Below, piece by piece: positions 1-8,169 of a stretch of DNA of 64,000 nt. The notes below the pieces were generated by a model. The model was not told the origin of the DNA, did no database searches, and saw only the letters and a program-made list of their open reading frames with translations. A program made the translations under genes and the position numbers. How positions within the stretch are numbered: position 1 is the first letter of the stretch; each line of letters begins with the position of its first letter. The stretch is from Saccharopolyspora dendranthemae. GTDB taxonomy: Bacteria; Actinomycetota; Actinomycetes; Mycobacteriales; Pseudonocardiaceae. The DNA lies in contig NZ_VIWX01000005.1 of assembly GCF_007829955.1 (NCBI RefSeq), positions 310,001-374,000 on the forward strand, written 5' to 3'.

Positions 1-594
1 TGGCATTCCTACAGCGACGTGCTGCCGGAGTGGTACGAGACCTACGTGGGTCTTGAGGCTGAGGCGTCCAGCATTCACACCTACGAGTCGGAAGCGATCC
101 CCGGATTGCTGCAGACGCGTGAATACGCCTACGCCATCACCAAATCCACGCTCTTCCGGGCGCACGACGCGGAGATCGGCCGGCGCGTGGACCTGCGGAT
201 CCAGCGGCAGGAGCGCGTCACCGGCGACACCCCGCTGGAGCTGTGGGCGGTGGTGGGCGAGGCGGCGCTGCGCCGCCCCGTCGGCGGCGACGGGGTGCTG
301 CGCAGGCAGCTGGAGCACATGCTCAAGCTGGGGCAGCTCGCCAACGTCACGTTGCAGGTGATGCCGCTGGATGCGGGAGCGCATCCGGCGCAGGCAGGTC
401 CGTTCGTGATCCTCCGCTACTCCAACCACATTGACCCGGACGTGGTCTACCTGGAGACCCATGTGGGTGGGCTGTACCTGGAGCGCGAGATCGAGCTGAC
501 GAACTACGCCACGATGATGGACCATCTGAGAGCGCATGCGGTAGACCCGGAGGGTTCGATCGATTTCATCCAACAACGCATAGGAGAGTTGTAG
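1..594 (+). CDS. XRE-type regulator, DUF5753 C-terminal region (5' truncated)
   Basis: The frame is open from the first base, so the start lies outside the window; 197 residues remain. The visible part is the DUF5753 (Scr1-associated) ligand-like domain that normally follows an N-terminal helix-turn-helix. It contains the family hallmark ESEAIPGLLQTREYAYAI and a DVVYLETHVGGLYLE segment. In actinomycetes these proteins are paired with a short DUF397 protein, and here the stop TAG is followed directly by the ATG of such a gene. The pair is thought to act as a regulator with its small partner; the target genes are not evident here. The helix-turn-helix itself cannot be checked. Confidence 0.9.
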   Translation, partial: WHSYSDVLPEWYETYVGLEAEASSIHTYESEAIPGLLQTREYAYAITKSTLFRAHDAEIGRRVDLRIQRQERVTGDTPLELWAVVGEAALRRPVGGDGVLRRQLEHMLKLGQLANVTLQVMPLDAGAHPAQAGPFVILRYSNHIDPDVVYLETHVGGLYLEREIELTNYATMMDHLRAHAVDPEGSIDFIQQRIGEL

Positions 595-789
595 ATGCCG
601 GAAATATCCTGCTGGCGCACCAGTTCCCGCTCCCAGGGGCAGGGTCAGTGCGTCGAGGTCGGCTTCGGGTCCGATCAAGTTGGTGTGCGGGACACCAAGA
701 ATCGGGGGTCGGGACGGATCGAGGTCGCCTCGAAGCTGTGGCAGGAGTTCGTCGGCGGCATCAAGAGCGGCCGGTTCGACCAGGGCTGA
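595..789 (+). CDS. DUF397 domain protein
   Basis: A 64-residue protein beginning one base after the stop of the upstream DUF5753 gene, so the two are almost certainly cotranscribed and translationally coupled. The sequence has the DUF397 pattern: WRTSSRSQGQGQCVEV near the start, then VGVRDTKNR and a C-terminal W-x-E-F segment. DUF397 proteins are the usual small partners of XRE/DUF5753 regulators. The molecular role of this copy is unknown. A hairpin follows at 798-828. Confidence 0.9.
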   Translation: MPEISCWRTSSRSQGQGQCVEVGFGSDQVGVRDTKNRGSGRIEVASKLWQEFVGGIKSGRFDQG

Positions 790-797
790 TGTGCCGA

Positions 798-828
798 GGG
801 GAGCGCGTTGCATCGGGGGGCGCTCCCC
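798..828. terminator. Hairpin between convergent genes
   Basis: Inverted repeat GGGGAGCG (798-805) and CGCTCCCC (821-828) with a 15-nt loop. It lies between the stop of the DUF397 gene (789) and the stop of the convergent PH-domain gene (847), so it can end transcription from both sides. There is no strong T tract, which is common in high-GC genomes. Confidence 0.5.
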
Positions 829-846
829 ATCAGCATCCGAAAAACT

Positions 847-2328
847 CTACTTCTCAACGCGTTCCAGGAACGGCGCGAGCAGGCCGGGAACGGCTTCGTC
901 CGCCAGTGCCAGGCCTTCACCGGCCGGAACGTCGTAGATCCGGTACACGCTCGATCCGGCAGCGGTCGTCGCGCCGACGGTCATCAGACCCGAACGGCGC
1001 TGGAACACCGTGCGGGAGATCCGCCATCCGATGATGTTCTCGCGTTGCAGCGCCACGGTGCGCCGCAACGCGCTTCCGTTGCGCGCCAGCAGGTACCGCT
1101 CGTCCAGCGCGTGCCCGAGGGCGCGGTGGGCGTCGACGGCGAAGCCCAGGCCGGCCACCAGAGCCAGCAGCACCAGGGCGACGGCGAAGCCGACCGGGAT
1201 CCAGCCCGGCACGGCCGGGATCGCCACCACGACGGCGACCGCGAGCGCGCTCATGAGAGCCCAGCCGATGCGGCGCCGCATCGCCGAGGTGGGGTGCCGG
1301 ATGAGGGCGACGTCGAACGGCTGGTCGCGCAGCACGGCGGCCGCGACCCGCCGGGCTTCCGCGCGGGGAGCCGGTGGCAGCAGCGTCTTGCTGTCCGGCT
1401 GCTTCTGGTCCTGCTTCTGCTCCTGCAGTCCGGTCGCGACCGCGTTGAGCCGGGCGCCTCCGGCGAGCCGCAGCGGCAGCGGCTCGCACAGCTCCAGGCC
1501 GCGCAGCCTGCGCTCCTCCAGCGACAGCGATCGCGTCGTGAGCAGGCCGCGCTTGACCCGCAGCGTGCCCGGCTCGCGGGTGAGCTGGAAGCCCCACCAC
1601 ATCTCCAGGGAGAGCAGGAACGACCCGAGCACCCCGACCACGATCGCGATCGCGGCCACGACCAGGACGAAGATCACGATGCCCAGCGAGGTGATGACGC
1701 CGCCGAGCGCCTCGAACACGCCCCACTTGCGCAGCAGTTCGTCCAGGGAACCGACGGCCGAGCCGATGGCGCCCCAGACGACCAGCATCAGCGAGACGGT
1801 CAGAGCGGAGTAGCCGAGCCACTCCGGCTTGAGCCGGGACAGCACGCCGTCGTCCGGCGAATCCTCCACAATGGACTCACCGCCGAGGGTCATGTCCCTG
1901 CGGAGGCTCTCGGCGGCCGAACGCGTGACCGACTGCAGCCGGATGGTGGCTTCGGACGCCTGCGCGCCGGTGCTGATCTTCACCGTGGTGATGCCGAAGA
2001 GCCGTTCGTGCGGCGCGGCGGTCAGGTCCACGGTGCGGATCCGGTCGCGCGGGAGGGACCGGTGGTTGCGGAACAGCCCGCCGAGGTGCTGCTCGAAGCG
2101 CTCCTCGGTGATCCGGTACCGGAAGAAGACCCACTGGTAGGTGGCGATTCCCGCGACGAGCAGCGCCGAGGCCAAGCCGATCAGGAAGGTGATGAGCACC
2201 GGCATGGCACCGGCGCCCGCGATGACCATGACCAGCACCGCCGCGAGCACGGGCCCGGCGACGACGGCTCCCGCGGCCGCGATCGACCTGGCGTCCAGCC
2301 GGTGCCACTGCCCGTCGGTGGCGGTCAT
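847..2328 (-). CDS. PH-domain membrane protein, YdbT-like (three bPH2 repeats)
   Basis: 493 residues. Hydrophobic segments near residues 15-60 precede the first bPH2 (DUF304) unit, which shows RYRITEERFE, then PRDRIRTVDL and ERLFGITTVKIS. Two further degenerate units follow, the last ending in YRIYDVPAGEG, separated by another pair of membrane segments. This three-repeat layout matches YdbT-type proteins, usually encoded next to a short YdbS-type protein, as here. The start ATG at 2328 overlaps the stop of the upstream gene by 4 bases (ATGA), so translation is coupled. The pair probably forms a membrane complex; no catalytic function is visible. Confidence 0.85.
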   Translation of the reverse strand: MTATDGQWHRLDARSIAAAGAVVAGPVLAAVLVMVIAGAGAMPVLITFLIGLASALLVAGIATYQWVFFRYRITEERFEQHLGGLFRNHRSLPRDRIRTVDLTAAPHERLFGITTVKISTGAQASEATIRLQSVTRSAAESLRRDMTLGGESIVEDSPDDGVLSRLKPEWLGYSALTVSLMLVVWGAIGSAVGSLDELLRKWGVFEALGGVITSLGIVIFVLVVAAIAIVVGVLGSFLLSLEMWWGFQLTREPGTLRVKRGLLTTRSLSLEERRLRGLELCEPLPLRLAGGARLNAVATGLQEQKQDQKQPDSKTLLPPAPRAEARRVAAAVLRDQPFDVALIRHPTSAMRRRIGWALMSALAVAVVVAIPAVPGWIPVGFAVALVLLALVAGLGFAVDAHRALGHALDERYLLARNGSALRRTVALQRENIIGWRISRTVFQRRSGLMTVGATTAAGSSVYRIYDVPAGEGLALADEAVPGLLAPFLERVEK

Positions 2329-2825
2329 GTCGCGTCTCCCGGGGTGGCCTGGGTGGTCGCGGTCAGCTGCTCGACGACCGCGGTCGCCTGCTCGCGGTCC
2401 ATGCCGTCGATGCTCAGCGGTCCCGCCGCGGAGGCGGTGGTGACGGTGACGCTGGAGAGGCCGAACATCTGCTGCAGCGGACCGCGCACCGTGTCGACGG
2501 TCTGGATCCGCGACATCGGCGCGACCCGCCACTCCTGCCGCAGCCAGCCCGCCGCCGTGTAGACCGCGTCATCGGTGATCTCCCAGCGGTGCACCCGGAA
2601 TCGCCACTGCGGCATGACCGCGGTGTAGACCGCGCCCAGCACGGCGATCAGCACCGCGGGCAGCAGCAACCAGAAGCGGGCGGGCTCGATCAGGACGCCC
2701 AGCACCACGAGAACGATCACCGGTGGCAGCACCAGCACGAGCGCTTGAGTCGTCCACCAGCCGATCGCTCGTCGTTCGACCCGGTTGCGCGGCGGGCGCA
2801 GCCGCAGTCCGTCTTCGGACATCAC
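2325..2825 (-). CDS. PH-domain membrane protein, YdbS-like (single bPH2)
   Basis: 166 residues, first gene of a two-gene minus-strand unit with the YdbT-like gene. Two membrane segments (about residues 22-65) precede one bPH2 domain, with FRVHRWEITDDAVYT and RVAPMSRIQTVDTVRGPLQQ followed by FGLSSVTV. This last motif is the typical end of the first bPH2 repeat. Two start codons lie in tandem (2825 and 2822); the choice makes no functional difference. Confidence 0.85.
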   Translation of the reverse strand: MMSEDGLRLRPPRNRVERRAIGWWTTQALVLVLPPVIVLVVLGVLIEPARFWLLLPAVLIAVLGAVYTAVMPQWRFRVHRWEITDDAVYTAAGWLRQEWRVAPMSRIQTVDTVRGPLQQMFGLSSVTVTTASAAGPLSIDGMDREQATAVVEQLTATTQATPGDAT

Positions 2826-2946
2826 GCGGACCCCTTTCGTGGGTGGTGCCCAGGATTGTGTCGAACAGCCCGCGGACGCGTGGGGATTTCGAGCTGTTTC
2901 CAGGATCGCTGCGAGCCCTCTGCGGGAACGCGGCTCGCAGCGCGCC

Positions 2947-4446
2947 TCAGGAGAGGGACTTGAGCTGCGGCCAGATCGCCGCCCAGGGCTGGGTCCTGCC
3001 CGTGGCGATCCACCCCTTGAGGTCGTCGCCGGGAATCGCCGGCCGGATGTCGGTGAAGTAGGGCCGGAGCGACTCCACGTCGCGTCCGTAGTAGACGACC
3101 GTGTCGATCTCGTCGGTCGGTGCGCCGAAGTAGCCGTAACCCCGGTGCGGGCTGAAGACCTCGGGCAGCGGGTGATGCGCGCTGCCGACGTCGAGCATCG
3201 CCCCTGTGATGTAGCTGTCGCCGATCACCGCCGTGCGAGCGCGTTGCTCGGCGGGCAGCGTCAGGTACGCGCCGGAGACGTCCCGGGCGATGCGTTCGCT
3301 GATCTTGCCGCTGTCGATCTTGGTGAGCGCCGCTGAGAAGCTCTGGTTGATCGCAGCGCCCGCGAACACCAGCATCCCGGCAGTGGCCACCGAGAGGACG
3401 TAGACAGGCCAAGCCGCCCACCCCCAGCGGGGCGGCTTGGCCTGCCTGCGCCGCTGCAGGCCCACGACCGCCGTCGCGATCGGCAGGCCGTACATCCCGA
3501 TCAGGTAGTACGGGCGGCCGGCGGTGGCGACGAGGAAGACCCACAGCAAGATCGTGGTGACCGCGAACATCCGGTACGGGCGCAGCCGCGGCTCGCGCAG
3601 CAGCAGCCACAGGCCGCCGAGCACCAGCGCGGTACCGAGCACCCCGGCGTAGAGGACCAGGTTCACGGCGGTGCCGCCGCGACCGCCGGAGAGCATCGGG
3701 GACTCCTGCGCGACGACCGACGACATCGCCAGCTGGGGCCACCCGTTGACCGCCTGCCAGATCAGCGTCGGTGACGCGATCAGCAGCGCGAGACCGGTGC
3801 CCGCCCACAGCATCGGCCGGGTCAGGATCGCGCGCGGGCCCACGGCCAGGGCGCTGACCAGCAGGGCCACGCAGAGCAGCACGACCTGGAACTTCACCTG
3901 CAGGTTGAGGCCCAGCAGCACGCCGAACACCAGCAGCAGCCGGTCGTCGGCCACGCCTTCGGAGTGCTGCCGCAGCCAGCGCACCAGGGGCAGCAGCAAG
4001 GCGGTCCACAGCAGCGGCTCGAAGGTGTACGGAGCCGTCCAGTGACCGACCAGGTTGCTCCACAGCCCCGTCGCACCGGCCAGCGCCGCGATGGTCTGGG
4101 CTCGCCGGTCGGCGCCCAGCTCGCGGGCCAGCAGGGCGATCAGCAGGACCGCGCCGCCGGTGGCGAGCGCGGCGGGCAGTCGGAGCGCGAACATCGAGTC
4201 CGGCGCGATGAAGTCCATCGCCGCGGCGAGCAGCGGCGTCAGCGGCGGCTGGTCGACGTAGCCCCAGTTCGGGTGGTACTTCCCGGCCGCGAGCATGTAG
4301 ACCTCGTCGATCCAGTAGTCCCCGAAGGCGCCCGCGACGGCGTGCACCAGGGCGAGGACGCCGGCGATGGTCAGCACCGGCCACCGGGCCAGCGCGTGCA
4401 GCCCACCCGGCGATGCCGGTCTCGCCTTCAGCGGATCGATGATCAT
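2947..4446 (-). CDS. GT39/ArnT-like membrane glycosyltransferase
   Basis: 499 residues with about 10-12 hydrophobic segments. After the first membrane helix comes YWIDEVYMLAAGKYHPNWGY followed by DQPPLTP, the acidic and aromatic first-loop signature of the PMT/ArnT (GT-C fold) superfamily. The Asp-Glu of that loop is the expected catalytic centre. Such enzymes move a sugar or sugar-phosphate from a polyprenyl carrier to an acceptor outside the membrane; the acceptor is not predictable here. The start at 4446 was chosen because GGGGGAAG lies just upstream and the first residues match no reason to extend. It stands alone, divergent from the histidine kinase downstream of 4591. Confidence 0.85.
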   Translation of the reverse strand: MIIDPLKARPASPGGLHALARWPVLTIAGVLALVHAVAGAFGDYWIDEVYMLAAGKYHPNWGYVDQPPLTPLLAAAMDFIAPDSMFALRLPAALATGGAVLLIALLARELGADRRAQTIAALAGATGLWSNLVGHWTAPYTFEPLLWTALLLPLVRWLRQHSEGVADDRLLLVFGVLLGLNLQVKFQVVLLCVALLVSALAVGPRAILTRPMLWAGTGLALLIASPTLIWQAVNGWPQLAMSSVVAQESPMLSGGRGGTAVNLVLYAGVLGTALVLGGLWLLLREPRLRPYRMFAVTTILLWVFLVATAGRPYYLIGMYGLPIATAVVGLQRRRQAKPPRWGWAAWPVYVLSVATAGMLVFAGAAINQSFSAALTKIDSGKISERIARDVSGAYLTLPAEQRARTAVIGDSYITGAMLDVGSAHHPLPEVFSPHRGYGYFGAPTDEIDTVVYYGRDVESLRPYFTDIRPAIPGDDLKGWIATGRTQPWAAIWPQLKSLS

Positions 4447-4638
4447 GACTTCCCCCAGGGATCGTGATGTGACCTCGAGTGAACCCGGGTCAGGGGGTAG
4501 ATCGACACTGCGGTTGGTCGTGATCCGGGTGGACGAAGGTCGTCCCGTTCCGGGCCGGGCGCAACTTTCGTCTAGACCTGGGCGACCGGGGTGGGCTACG
4601 GCTACGCGATCTGGGAGAGCGCCTCTAACGTGGGCCGG

Positions 4639-5886
4639 GTGAATCGACCGCTCTGGCGGCTTCTTTGGAACTCCCCGCGTGAGGCCGTGTTCGACATCTG
4701 CCTGGTGATCGGGCTGAACGCGTTCGCGTACGCGTTCGTCGTCGCCTTCCCGACCGAGACGCCGTTGAGCGCCTACGACTGGGTCGGCGGGTTGTGGCTG
4801 ACCCGGGTCCTCGATGTCGTGCTGAATCTCGGGCTGCTCGCGCGTCGCCGCTTCCCGATGGCGCTGCTGTGGATGATCACCGTGCTCTCGGTGGCCCAAG
4901 CCCTGCTCATCGAGGTCGGTCCGGGCCCGTTCATGCAGGTCAACCTGGAAACCGACCCCTGGGTGCCGGGTGTCACCCCGTGGATTCTCTACGCGGCGAT
5001 CGTCTACGGCCGCGGCCCCCGCTATCTCACCTGGGCGTTGATGGCCGTGGTGACCGTGGTGGGCATGAGGTTGTGGAACGTGTCCAACCCGGAAGTGATC
5101 GTCGCCGGTGCGGGCTGGACGATCTTCCCGATCGTGCTCGGCCTCTACGCCGCCGCGCGCCGCAAGCTGGAGGTCGCGCTGCGGGAGCGCGCGGAACGCG
5201 CGGAGCGCGAGCGCGAACTGCTCGCCGAGCAGGCGCGCGTGGACGAACGCGCCCGGCTGGCCGTGGAGATGCACGACGTGGTCACCCATCGCGTCAACCT
5301 GATGGTGCTGCAGGCCGGTGCGCTCGGCGTGCTCAGCGACGATCCCGCCGTGCACCGAGCCGCCGATGAGATGCGCACCAGCGGTGGCGAAGCGCTCGCC
5401 GAACTGCGCGACCTGGTCGGCGTGCTCCGACGCAGCGAGATCGAGCAGGGCGAGGCCGAGGTCGTCCAGCCCACCGACGTTCCGGACCTCCGCGAGCTCA
5501 TCGCCCAGTCCGAGGGCGTCGGCATGTCCGTGGAGCTGACCATGAGCGGCGATGCCGGCCCGGTCACCTCGGCCGTGGGCAGGACCGCCTACCGCGTCGT
5601 CCAGGAAGGGCTGACCAACGCGCACAAGCACGCACCCGGTGCCGAGGTGCAGGTGCGCGTCCTCTACAGCGACGACCGGGTCCGCGTGAGCATCCGCAAC
5701 ACCGCTTCATCCGGTCGCGTGCCCGAGCTCGCCGGCAGCGGAGCGGGCGTCGGCCTGCTCGGGCTGCAGCAGCGCGTCGAGCTCGTCGGCGGTTCCTTCC
5801 GGTCCGGGCCCGTCGACGGCGACGGTTTCGAGGTCGAGGCCATACTGCCCGGGTACGTGCCCACCGAGGAGAACGCCGATGCCTGA
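4639..5886 (+). CDS. Sensor histidine kinase, NarL/DesK type (HisKA_3)
   Basis: About 415 residues from the GTG at 4639; GTG codons at 4591 and 4630 are also in frame and cannot be excluded. Four to five membrane helices fill the first 170 residues. A coiled segment rich in RAERERELLAEQ leads to the HisKA_3 box LAVEMHDVVTHRVN, whose His is the expected phosphorylation site. The HATPase domain follows, with VVQEGLTNAHKHAPG (N box) and GVGLLGLQQRVELVGG. It overlaps the response regulator gene by 8 bases, so the two form one system. The signal sensed is unknown. Confidence 0.88.
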   Translation: MNRPLWRLLWNSPREAVFDICLVIGLNAFAYAFVVAFPTETPLSAYDWVGGLWLTRVLDVVLNLGLLARRRFPMALLWMITVLSVAQALLIEVGPGPFMQVNLETDPWVPGVTPWILYAAIVYGRGPRYLTWALMAVVTVVGMRLWNVSNPEVIVAGAGWTIFPIVLGLYAAARRKLEVALRERAERAERERELLAEQARVDERARLAVEMHDVVTHRVNLMVLQAGALGVLSDDPAVHRAADEMRTSGGEALAELRDLVGVLRRSEIEQGEAEVVQPTDVPDLRELIAQSEGVGMSVELTMSGDAGPVTSAVGRTAYRVVQEGLTNAHKHAPGAEVQVRVLYSDDRVRVSIRNTASSGRVPELAGSGAGVGLLGLQQRVELVGGSFRSGPVDGDGFEVEAILPGYVPTEENADA

Positions 5887-6538
5887 GACGGTCCGCGTGC
5901 TCGTCGTCGACGACGAACCGATGGTCTGCGCGCACCTGCGCACGATCCTCGGTTCGGCGCCCGACATCGAGGTCGTCGACGACGCCCAGGACGGCGCCGC
6001 GGCCGTCGAAGCCGTCGTGCGGCACCAGCCCGACGTCGTGCTGATGGACCTGCGGATGCCCGGCGTCGACGGGCTCACCGCCACCGAGCGGATCTGTCGG
6101 ATGCCGCACGCCCCGGCGGTGGTCGCGCTGACCACGTTCGACGCCGACAAGTACGTGCTGCGCGCGCTGCGCGCCGGTGCCGTCGGCTTCCTGATCAAGT
6201 CGACCCCGCCGCAGGACCTCATCGGACTGGTGCGGGTCGCGGCCGACGGGCACACGGTCCTGTCCGAGGAGGCGAAGCGGCGCTTGCTGGCGGCGACCGG
6301 CGGCGAGCAGGCGTCCCGGGAGCGCGCGGTCCAGCTGATCCGAGACCTCACCGAGCGGGAGGTCGAGGTGCTCACCTGCCTCGGGCGCGGGATGTCCAAC
6401 TCGCAGATCGCCGCGCAGCTGCACCTCTCCGAGGCCACGGTGAAGAGCTACGTGTCCCGGATGCTCGTCAAGCTCGACTGCGAGAACCGCTTGCAGGCGG
6501 GGCTGCTCGCCTACGACGCGGGTCTCGTGCCGCGGTGA
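5879..6538 (+). CDS. Response regulator, NarL/FixJ family
   Basis: 219 residues. Receiver domain with acidic residues VVDDEP near the start, the phospho-acceptor Asp in VVLMDLRMPG and the Lys in FLIKSTPP. A C-terminal LuxR-type helix-turn-helix follows: LTEREVEVLTCLGRGMSNSQ then SEATVKSYVSRMLVKL. It overlaps the 3' end of the histidine kinase gene and is the cognate regulator. No adjacent transporter or obvious target gene follows; the next gene is a secreted protease 750 bp away. Confidence 0.9.
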   Translation: MPETVRVLVVDDEPMVCAHLRTILGSAPDIEVVDDAQDGAAAVEAVVRHQPDVVLMDLRMPGVDGLTATERICRMPHAPAVVALTTFDADKYVLRALRAGAVGFLIKSTPPQDLIGLVRVAADGHTVLSEEAKRRLLAATGGEQASRERAVQLIRDLTEREVEVLTCLGRGMSNSQIAAQLHLSEATVKSYVSRMLVKLDCENRLQAGLLAYDAGLVPR

Positions 6539-6759
6539 TCTGAGGCACACCCGTTTGTCACTGCGCCATCCGGGTGGATTGGTCCAACAGGTTTAACGAT
6601 CAATCGAGTGAGCTCCACCGATTGGCTCTGGAATATTCCACCCAAGATCGGTACACCATAGGTGACGCGTTTCGAACGGTTGTCGGGGCCGGAAACGCGT
6701 CAGCGCCGTCGGTTCGGGGATCGAGGGCGCACCGGTCGGAGGGGTCCGGCCGCAACGAG

Positions 6760-6800
6760 GGCACCCTCGGCGCATTCGGGGTGCGCCGAGGGTGCCTTTC
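6760..6800 (+). terminator. Strong orphan hairpin with T-rich tail
   Basis: Perfect 15-bp stem GGCACCCTCGGCGCA (6760-6774) with TGCGCCGAGGGTGCC (6782-6796), a 7-nt loop and the tail TTTCTCTT. It is the strongest terminator-like structure here. It lies 220 bases after the response-regulator stop, so it either ends a long 3' UTR or ends a small untranslated RNA starting in the AT-richer patch near 6620-6670. Confidence 0.65.
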
Positions 6801-6844
6801 TCTTCGTTCTCCTCGGCTTCCTCTATCGGTGGTCATCTTGCTCA

Positions 6845-7062
6845 GCGGTGCGGGTGGGGGAACCTCAGACGCCTTCTGGCTCCGGGATCCGCGACTTGAG
6901 CATGAGTGGATGCGCGGCGCTGCGGCTGTCCTCACCAGAAGACGTCTGAGAACCCCCGGCGGTGCCGGTTGCTCAGGTGGGGTACTGAGAAAGCACCTTC
7001 GGTGCTTGCCTGACGGTGGTCTGGTGGGCGCTGAGAAAACTGCTTCGGTGCTTGCCTGACGT
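6845..7062. repeat. Dispersed palindromic element R1, copy A, with tandem tail
   Basis: Begins with the family core GCGGTGCGGG (6845-6854) and GGGAACC. An inverted repeat follows: CTCAGACGCCTTCTGG (6864-6879) against CCAGAAGACGTCTGAG (6935-6950), 15 of 16 paired, then a second core-like CGGCGGTGCCGG. The layout matches copy C at 49156-49376. The right end carries two direct copies of CTGAGAAA/CTGAGAAAA followed by the shared run CTTCGGTGCTTGCCTGACG, about 45 bases apart (near 6985 and 7031). It does not abut a stop codon, unlike the other copies. Confidence 0.65.
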
Positions 7063-7284
7063 TCGTCGGATCGGTGAGCAATTGTCGCCTCGGTGTTGCT
7101 TTTCGTTTGGTCATCAGGCTTGTGACCTGGGGATCAATGGGGAAAAGCGGCAAAATCCGTCTCTTTCGCGCTTGTAATGGGGTTGGTTAGTGTTCGGACA
7201 AGATTGCTGCGGGGAGCCGGTTGCGGGAAGGCAGGCCTTCGGCTGGAGTTCTCGTGGCAAGACCTTCGGACAAGGAGATTCACG

Positions 7285-8073
7285 ATGGTCGATGCCCCAC
7301 GTCGCCTGGCCCGGTTCGCCGGTGTCGCAGCGATCGCAGTCGCCGCGCTGACCTCGGCTTCCGTCGCGCAGGCGGCTCCGGCCGACGTCAACCCGTACAT
7401 CGTCGGCGGCCAGGACGCCCAGATCGCGGACCACCCGTTCACCGTCGCGCTGACGACGCCTGACGGTCAGCAGTTCTGCGGTGGCTCGCTGGTTTCCCCG
7501 ACCAAGGTCCTCACCGCTGCTCACTGCACCACCGGGCAGCAGCCCACCGACATGAAGGTCGTCAGCGGCCGCACCGTCATGAGCTCCACCGAGGGCACGG
7601 TTTCCGACGTCACCAACGTCTGGATCCACCCGGAGTACACCGACGCCACCAAGGGCTTCGACGTCTCCGTGCTGACCCTCGGTGCCCCGGTGCAGGAGGC
7701 GCCGATCGAGCTCGCCACCGCCGACGACGCGGCGTACGCCCCCGACACCCAGGCCACCATCCTGGGCTGGGGCAACACCACGGAAGGCGGAGAGCAGGCC
7801 GACAACCTGCAGATGGCGAACGTCCCGGTGAACGCCGACGACACGTGCTCCAAGGCCTACCCGGAGTACAGCAACGAGTCGATGGTCTGCGCCGGTGTGC
7901 CGGAAGGCGGAGTGGACAGCTGCCAGGGTGACTCGGGCGGCCCGATGGTCGCCGACGGTCGCCTGATCGGCGTCGTGTCCTGGGGTCAGGGTTGCGCGCA
8001 GCCCGGCTTCCCGGGCGTCTACGCCCGCGTCGGCGCGTACAACGACGTGATCACCGAGCAGATCAACTCCTGA
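7285..8073 (+). CDS. Secreted trypsin-like serine protease (S1 family)
   Basis: 262 residues. A Sec signal peptide ends at about ASVAQA-AP (residue 31-32), followed by a short propeptide and the mature N-terminus IVGG, whose Ile is the activation residue in chymotrypsin-fold enzymes. The triad is visible: His in LTAAHC, Asp in GFDVSVLTL and Ser in CQGDSGGPM. The pocket residue upstream of the Ser is in GGVDSCQGDSGGP, so Asp at the S1 base predicts trypsin-like cleavage after Arg or Lys. Six Cys can form three disulphides. AAGGAG precedes the ATG. Close to Streptomyces griseus trypsin in design. Confidence 0.93.
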   Translation: MVDAPRRLARFAGVAAIAVAALTSASVAQAAPADVNPYIVGGQDAQIADHPFTVALTTPDGQQFCGGSLVSPTKVLTAAHCTTGQQPTDMKVVSGRTVMSSTEGTVSDVTNVWIHPEYTDATKGFDVSVLTLGAPVQEAPIELATADDAAYAPDTQATILGWGNTTEGGEQADNLQMANVPVNADDTCSKAYPEYSNESMVCAGVPEGGVDSCQGDSGGPMVADGRLIGVVSWGQGCAQPGFPGVYARVGAYNDVITEQINS

Positions 8074-8135
8074 CGCGCGCTCCGGCCGGGGTTGTCATCC
8101 CGCTGGCCCCGGCCGGGCCCGTTCCAGGAGCGCTG

Positions 8136-8166
8136 AAGGCCGCGGACGTCCACCGTCCGCGGCCTT
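8136..8166. terminator. Bidirectional terminator between protease and ileS
   Basis: Perfect 13-bp stem AAGGCCGCGGACG (8136-8148) with CGTCCGCGGCCTT (8154-8166) and a 5-nt loop. It sits 4 bases from the ileS stop (minus strand, 8170) and 60 bases after the protease stop, so it serves convergent transcripts. A second weaker GGCCGGG-based inverted repeat lies at about 8084-8118. Confidence 0.8.
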
Positions 8167-8169
8167 CCG

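Larger units (their letters stand above)
6539..7284. other. Long intergenic region: hairpin, R1-type repeat and protease leader
   Basis: I see no convincing gene in these 746 bases. Open frames of up to 161 codons exist but have no coding-like composition or recognisable domain. The stretch holds an AT-richer patch at about 6580-6665, a strong hairpin at 6760-6796, an R1-type repeat with its tandem tail at 6845-7062, and the upstream region of the protease gene, whose Shine-Dalgarno AAGGAG lies at about 7272-7277. Confidence 0.6.

Noticed and set aside
2141..2443. Plus-strand open frames opposite the PH-domain and hydroxylase genes
   Set aside because: Third-position GC bias opens frames on both strands. 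Only the strand with domain motifs and ribosome sites was kept.
4447..5631. Long minus-strand open frame opposite the histidine kinase gene, continuous with the glycosyltransferase frame
   Set aside because: It is the mirror of GC-biased coding sequence. The glycosyltransferase has a good ribosome site at 4446, and the upstream extension has no domain and biased Arg/Gly/His composition.
6574..7059. 161-codon open frame in the long intergenic region
   Set aside because: It runs through the hairpin and the R1 repeat, has no ribosome site and no recognisable protein features.
6985..7062. Possible CRISPR-like array next to R1 copy A
   Set aside because: Only two units, imperfect, with no regular spacer length and no cas genes anywhere in the window.
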